The notes under the pieces are model-generated. The model made no database searches and was not told where the DNA came from. It saw only the letters and a program-made list of their open reading frames with translations. Of a stretch of 64,000 bases of DNA, positions 61,081-64,000 are shown piece after piece. This stretch comes from Neisseria gonorrhoeae (GTDB lineage Bacteria; Pseudomonadota; Gammaproteobacteria; Burkholderiales; Neisseriaceae), in assembly GCF_003315235.1 (NCBI RefSeq), contig NZ_QNRU01000002.1:62001-126000 (forward strand), read 5' to 3'. The position numbers and the translations under genes are program-made. Each line of letters opens with the position of its first letter. Position 1 is the stretch's first letter.

Positions 61081-63918
61081 ATGTTAGACAAATACTCCCC
61101 CGCCGAAATCGAATCCAAACACTATCAAAACTGGGAAAGCCAAGGCTATTTCCGGCCCGATATGGATTTGACCAAACCGTCTTTTTCCATCCAACTGCCG
61201 CCGCCCAACGTAACCGGCACGCTGCACATGGGTCATGCCTTCAACCAAACCATCATGGACGGCCTGACCCGCTACTACCGCATGAAAGGCTGCAACACCG
61301 CCTGGATTCCCGGTACCGACCACGCGGGCATCGCCACGCAAATCGTGGTCGAGCGTCAGCTTGCCGCGCAAAACGTGTCCCGTCATGACTTGGGCCGCGA
61401 AAAATTCTTGGAAAAAGTGTGGGAGTGGAAAGAAGTTTCCGGCGGCACGATTACCCAGCAAATGCGCCGCGTGGGCTGCTCCGCCGACTGGACGCGCGAG
61501 TATTTCACGATGGACGGCGTACGCGCCGAAACCGTGACCGAAGTGTTCGTGCGCCTGTATGAACAGGGCTTGATTTACCGCGGCAAACGCTTGGTGAACT
61601 GGGATCCCGTGCTTGGCACGGCGGTGTCGGATTTGGAAGTGGAAAGCATGGAAGAACAAGGCTCTATGTGGCACATGCGCTATCCGCTGGCCGACAATCC
61701 CACCGAAGCCGTTATCGTGGCGACCACCCGTCCTGAAACGTTGCTGGGCGACGCGGCCGTTGCCGTCAATCCAGAAGATGAACGTTACACCCACTTAATC
61801 GGCAAAGAATTAATCCTGCCGCTGACCGGTCGCACCATTCCGGTTATCGCCGACGAATACGTTGAAAAAGACTTCGGTACCGGTTGCGTGAAAATCACGC
61901 CTGCGCACGATTTCAACGATTACGAAGTCGGCAAACGCCACGACACGCGCCTGATTAACGTGTTCGACTTAGAAGCCAAAGTGCTGGCAAACGCCGAAGT
62001 GTTCAACTTCAAAGGCGAAGCGCAACCAGGCTTTTCCCTGCCTGAAAAATACGCAGGCTTGGACCGCTTTGCCGCGCGCAAACAAATGGTTGCCGATTTG
62101 CAGGAGCAAGGCTTCTTGGTCGAAATCAAACCGCACACGCTGATGACGCCGAAAGGCGACCGCACAGGTTCAGTGATTGAGCCGATGCTGACCAGCCAAT
62201 GGTTTGTCGCCATGTCCGCCACACCGAACGGCGGCGAGCCTGACAACGAATTCAAAGGCTTGAGCCTTGCCGACAAAGCCAAAAAAGCCGTCGACAGCGG
62301 CGCAGTGCGCTTTATCCCTGAAAACTGGGTCAATACCTACAACCAATGGATGAACAACATCCAAGACTGGTGTATTTCGCGCCAACTGTGGTGGGGGCAT
62401 CAAATCCCCGCGTGGTACGACGAAGCAGGTAATGTTTACGTCGCCCGCAATCAGGCTGAAGCCGAAAAACAAGCCGGCAAAACAGGTTTGACCCGCGAAG
62501 AAGACGTATTGGACACATGGTTCTCCTCCGCGCTCGTGCCGTTCTCCACGCTCGGCTGGCCGTCTGAAACCGACGAGCTCAAAGCCTTCCTGCCGTCCAA
62601 CGTCTTGGTTACCGGATATGAAATCATCTTCTTCTGGGTGGCGCGCATGATTATGATGACCACCCACTTCACCGGCAAAGTACCGTTTAAAGCCGTGTAC
62701 ATCCACGGCATCGTGCGCGACCACGAAGGCAAAAAAATGTCCAAATCCGAAGGCAACGTCATCGACCCTGTGGATTTGATCGATGGTATCGGCTTGGACA
62801 AGCTGCTGATGAAACGTACGACCGGCCTGCGCAAACCCGAAACCGCGCCGAAAGTGGAAGAAGCCACGAAAAAACTCTTCCCCGAAGGTATCCCCAGCAT
62901 GGGCGCGGACGCATTGCGCTTCACCATGGCGAGCTACGCCAGCTTGGGCCGTTCGGTTAACTTCGACTTCAAACGCGCCGAAGGCTACCGCAACTTCTGC
63001 AACAAAATCTGGAACGCCACCAACTTCGTCTTGATGAACACCGAAAACCAAGACTGCGGCTACGGCGCAACCGCTGCCGAACCGCGCGGCCATTCCTTCC
63101 CCGATATGTGGATCATAGGTCGTCTGAATCAGACCATCGAGCAGGTTACGCAAGCCTACGAAACCTACCGCTTTGATTTGGCGGCGGAAACCCTGTACAG
63201 CTTCGTATGGAACGATTATTGCGACTGGTATCTGGAACTCGCCAAAGTGCAGCTCCAAACCGGCTGCGCCAGCCGCCAGCGCGCCACACGCCATACCTTA
63301 TTGCGCGTACTCGAAGCCGCCCTGCGCCTGCTGCACCCGATTATCCCGTTCATCACCGAAGAACTGTGGCAAACCGTCGCCCCCATGTGCGATGCCAAAA
63401 CCGCCGACAGCATCATGCTCGCCCGCTTCCCCGAAACCGACGGCGGCGAGATTGTTCAGACGGCATTCGGGCAAATGACCGTGTTGCAGGATTTGATCGG
63501 CGCAGTCCGCAACCTGCGCGGCGAAACGGGCATCCAGCCCAACGTGAAAGCCCCGCTGTTTGTCGAAAGCGCGGACGACTTGGCGGACTACCTCAAATAC
63601 CTGCCGATGATGACCCGCCTGACCGAAGCACGGCAAGTCGCCGCCCTGCCCGAAAGCGGAGACGCGCCCGTCGCCGTCTGCAACGGCGCGCGCCTGATGC
63701 TGAAAGTCGAAATCGACAAAGCCGCCGAAACCGCCCGTTTGAGCAAAGAAGCCGAGAAGCTGCAAAAAGCCTTGGACAAACTCAATGCCAAACTCTCCAA
63801 ACCCGGCTACACCGAAAAAGCCCCGGCGCATCTGGTGGAAAAAGACAAAGCCGATTTGGCGGAATTGGAAGACAAAATGGCAAAAGTGCAAAATCAGTTG
63901 GCGAAGTTGAAAGACTGA
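61081..63918 (+). CDS. valS: Valyl-tRNA synthetase
   Basis: ValS charges tRNA-Val; two tRNA-Val genes lie in this window. The 945-residue class I synthetase has the [13 protein letters not shown] motif (HIGH-type), the editing domain around [10 protein letters not shown], the K-K-M-S-K-S-E-G-N loop and a C-terminal coiled-coil arm rich in Lys/Leu/Glu. The start M-L-D-K-Y-S-P follows a weak CAGGGCTTCAT. An AG-DUS hairpin follows. Confidence 0.98.
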   Translation: MLDKYSPAEIESKHYQNWESQGYFRPDMDLTKPSFSIQLPPPNVTGTLHMGHAFNQTIMDGLTRYYRMKGCNTAWIPGTDHAGIATQIVVERQLAAQNVSRHDLGREKFLEKVWEWKEVSGGTITQQMRRVGCSADWTREYFTMDGVRAETVTEVFVRLYEQGLIYRGKRLVNWDPVLGTAVSDLEVESMEEQGSMWHMRYPLADNPTEAVIVATTRPETLLGDAAVAVNPEDERYTHLIGKELILPLTGRTIPVIADEYVEKDFGTGCVKITPAHDFNDYEVGKRHDTRLINVFDLEAKVLANAEVFNFKGEAQPGFSLPEKYAGLDRFAARKQMVADLQEQGFLVEIKPHTLMTPKGDRTGSVIEPMLTSQWFVAMSATPNGGEPDNEFKGLSLADKAKKAVDSGAVRFIPENWVNTYNQWMNNIQDWCISRQLWWGHQIPAWYDEAGNVYVARNQAEAEKQAGKTGLTREEDVLDTWFSSALVPFSTLGWPSETDELKAFLPSNVLVTGYEIIFFWVARMIMMTTHFTGKVPFKAVYIHGIVRDHEGKKMSKSEGNVIDPVDLIDGIGLDKLLMKRTTGLRKPETAPKVEEATKKLFPEGIPSMGADALRFTMASYASLGRSVNFDFKRAEGYRNFCNKIWNATNFVLMNTENQDCGYGATAAEPRGHSFPDMWIIGRLNQTIEQVTQAYETYRFDLAAETLYSFVWNDYCDWYLELAKVQLQTGCASRQRATRHTLLRVLEAALRLLHPIIPFITEELWQTVAPMCDAKTADSIMLARFPETDGGEIVQTAFGQMTVLQDLIGAVRNLRGETGIQPNVKAPLFVESADDLADYLKYLPMMTRLTEARQVAALPESGDAPVAVCNGARLMLKVEIDKAAETARLSKEAEKLQKALDKLNAKLSKPGYTEKAPAHLVEKDKADLAELEDKMAKVQNQLAKLKD

Positions 63919-63934
63919 TTTGATTGAATAAACA

Positions 63935-63975
63935 AGGCCGTCTGAAAACCTGAAACCGGGGTTTTCAGACGGCCT
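63935..63975. terminator. AG-DUS hairpin after valS
   Basis: AGGCCGTCTGAA at 63935-63946 pairs with its inverse at 63964-63975. Confidence 0.75.
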
Positions 63976-63994
63976 CCTTTAAAAAAGGAAATAG

Positions 63995-64000
63995 ATGAAA
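63995..64000 (+). CDS. Possible start of next gene (partial)
   Basis: ATGAAA at the window edge follows AAAAAAGGAAATAG, a good ribosome-binding site. Only two codons are visible, so nothing can be said of the product. Confidence 0.4.

Overview
This 64-kb window is chromosomal DNA of a pathogenic Neisseria, most likely N. gonorrhoeae. The basis is: dense DNA uptake sequences (ATGCCGTCTGAA and its inverse, mostly as hairpins after genes), seven Correia elements (TATAGTGG termini), many dRS3/NIME repeats (ATTCCC-N8-GGGAAT), a phase-variable pilin-glycosylation gene with a poly-G tract, an NgoPII-type restriction-modification locus, and a pattern of gene decay (rpoN-like pseudogene, nonsense-mutated Mn exporter) that I associate with the gonococcus. 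Assignment to species rests on recall, not on a database search.

Layout. 1-4.0 kb: a possible two-gene immunity-type pair, pyrD, acpP-fabF. 4.1-8.5 kb: a decayed zone with an MFS transporter carrying an in-frame TGA, pglA/pgtA with 15 G (out of frame) and an rpoN pseudogene. 8.5-12.7 kb: katA (preceded by a 23-codon mini-ORF), mntP/mntX with an in-frame TGA, and the lipoprotein cytochrome c peroxidase ccp with an FNR-like site. 13.2-20.4 kb: prlC, an MscS channel, gyrB, sdaA. 20.4-21.6 kb: two gene remnants on either side of a Correia element, then a tandemly duplicated tRNA-Val/tRNA-Asp unit on the minus strand. 21.6-28.7 kb: Kef-type antiporter, a stand-alone RnfB-like ferredoxin, gapA, aat, fur, bamE, dapB. 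28.8-36.2 kb: an AT-rich toxin/immunity-like remnant, lpxB (its upstream region is a Correia element), rluC, rne with a long leader, pdxA. 36.3-43.3 kb: an AGCS symporter, mnmG, rnhB, repeats, parA, rsmG. 43.4-46.6 kb: tRNA-Thr, a FUSC protein and the NgoPII locus, whose endonuclease gene has a +1 frameshift. 46.7-57.8 kb: the conserved envelope-biogenesis cluster frr-uppS-cdsA-dxr-rseP-bamA-skp-lpxD-fabZ-lpxA, interrupted between fabZ and lpxA by an AT-rich Abi/HEPN gene. 58.2-63.9 kb: a second AGCS symporter, dadA and valS.

Most genes are housekeeping: pyrimidine, fatty-acid, lipid A, isoprenoid and peptidoglycan-precursor synthesis, outer-membrane assembly, tRNA and mRNA processing, oxidative-stress defence. 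lpxD, lpxA and lpxB supply lipid A; fabF, acpP and fabZ supply its acyl chains; bamA, bamE and skp assemble the outer membrane; the AGCS symporter and dadA fit alanine uptake and D-alanine oxidation.

The most interesting accessory feature is the Abi-family HEPN gene at 56.2 kb. It carries an R-N-R-L-A-H ribonuclease-type motif, follows a nested RNA hairpin that could be an abiF-type structured RNA, and is flanked by an uptake-sequence dialect (AGGTCGTCTGAA) typical of N. mucosa-like commensals. This suggests a horizontally acquired RNA-regulated toxin/abortive-infection module placed inside an essential operon.
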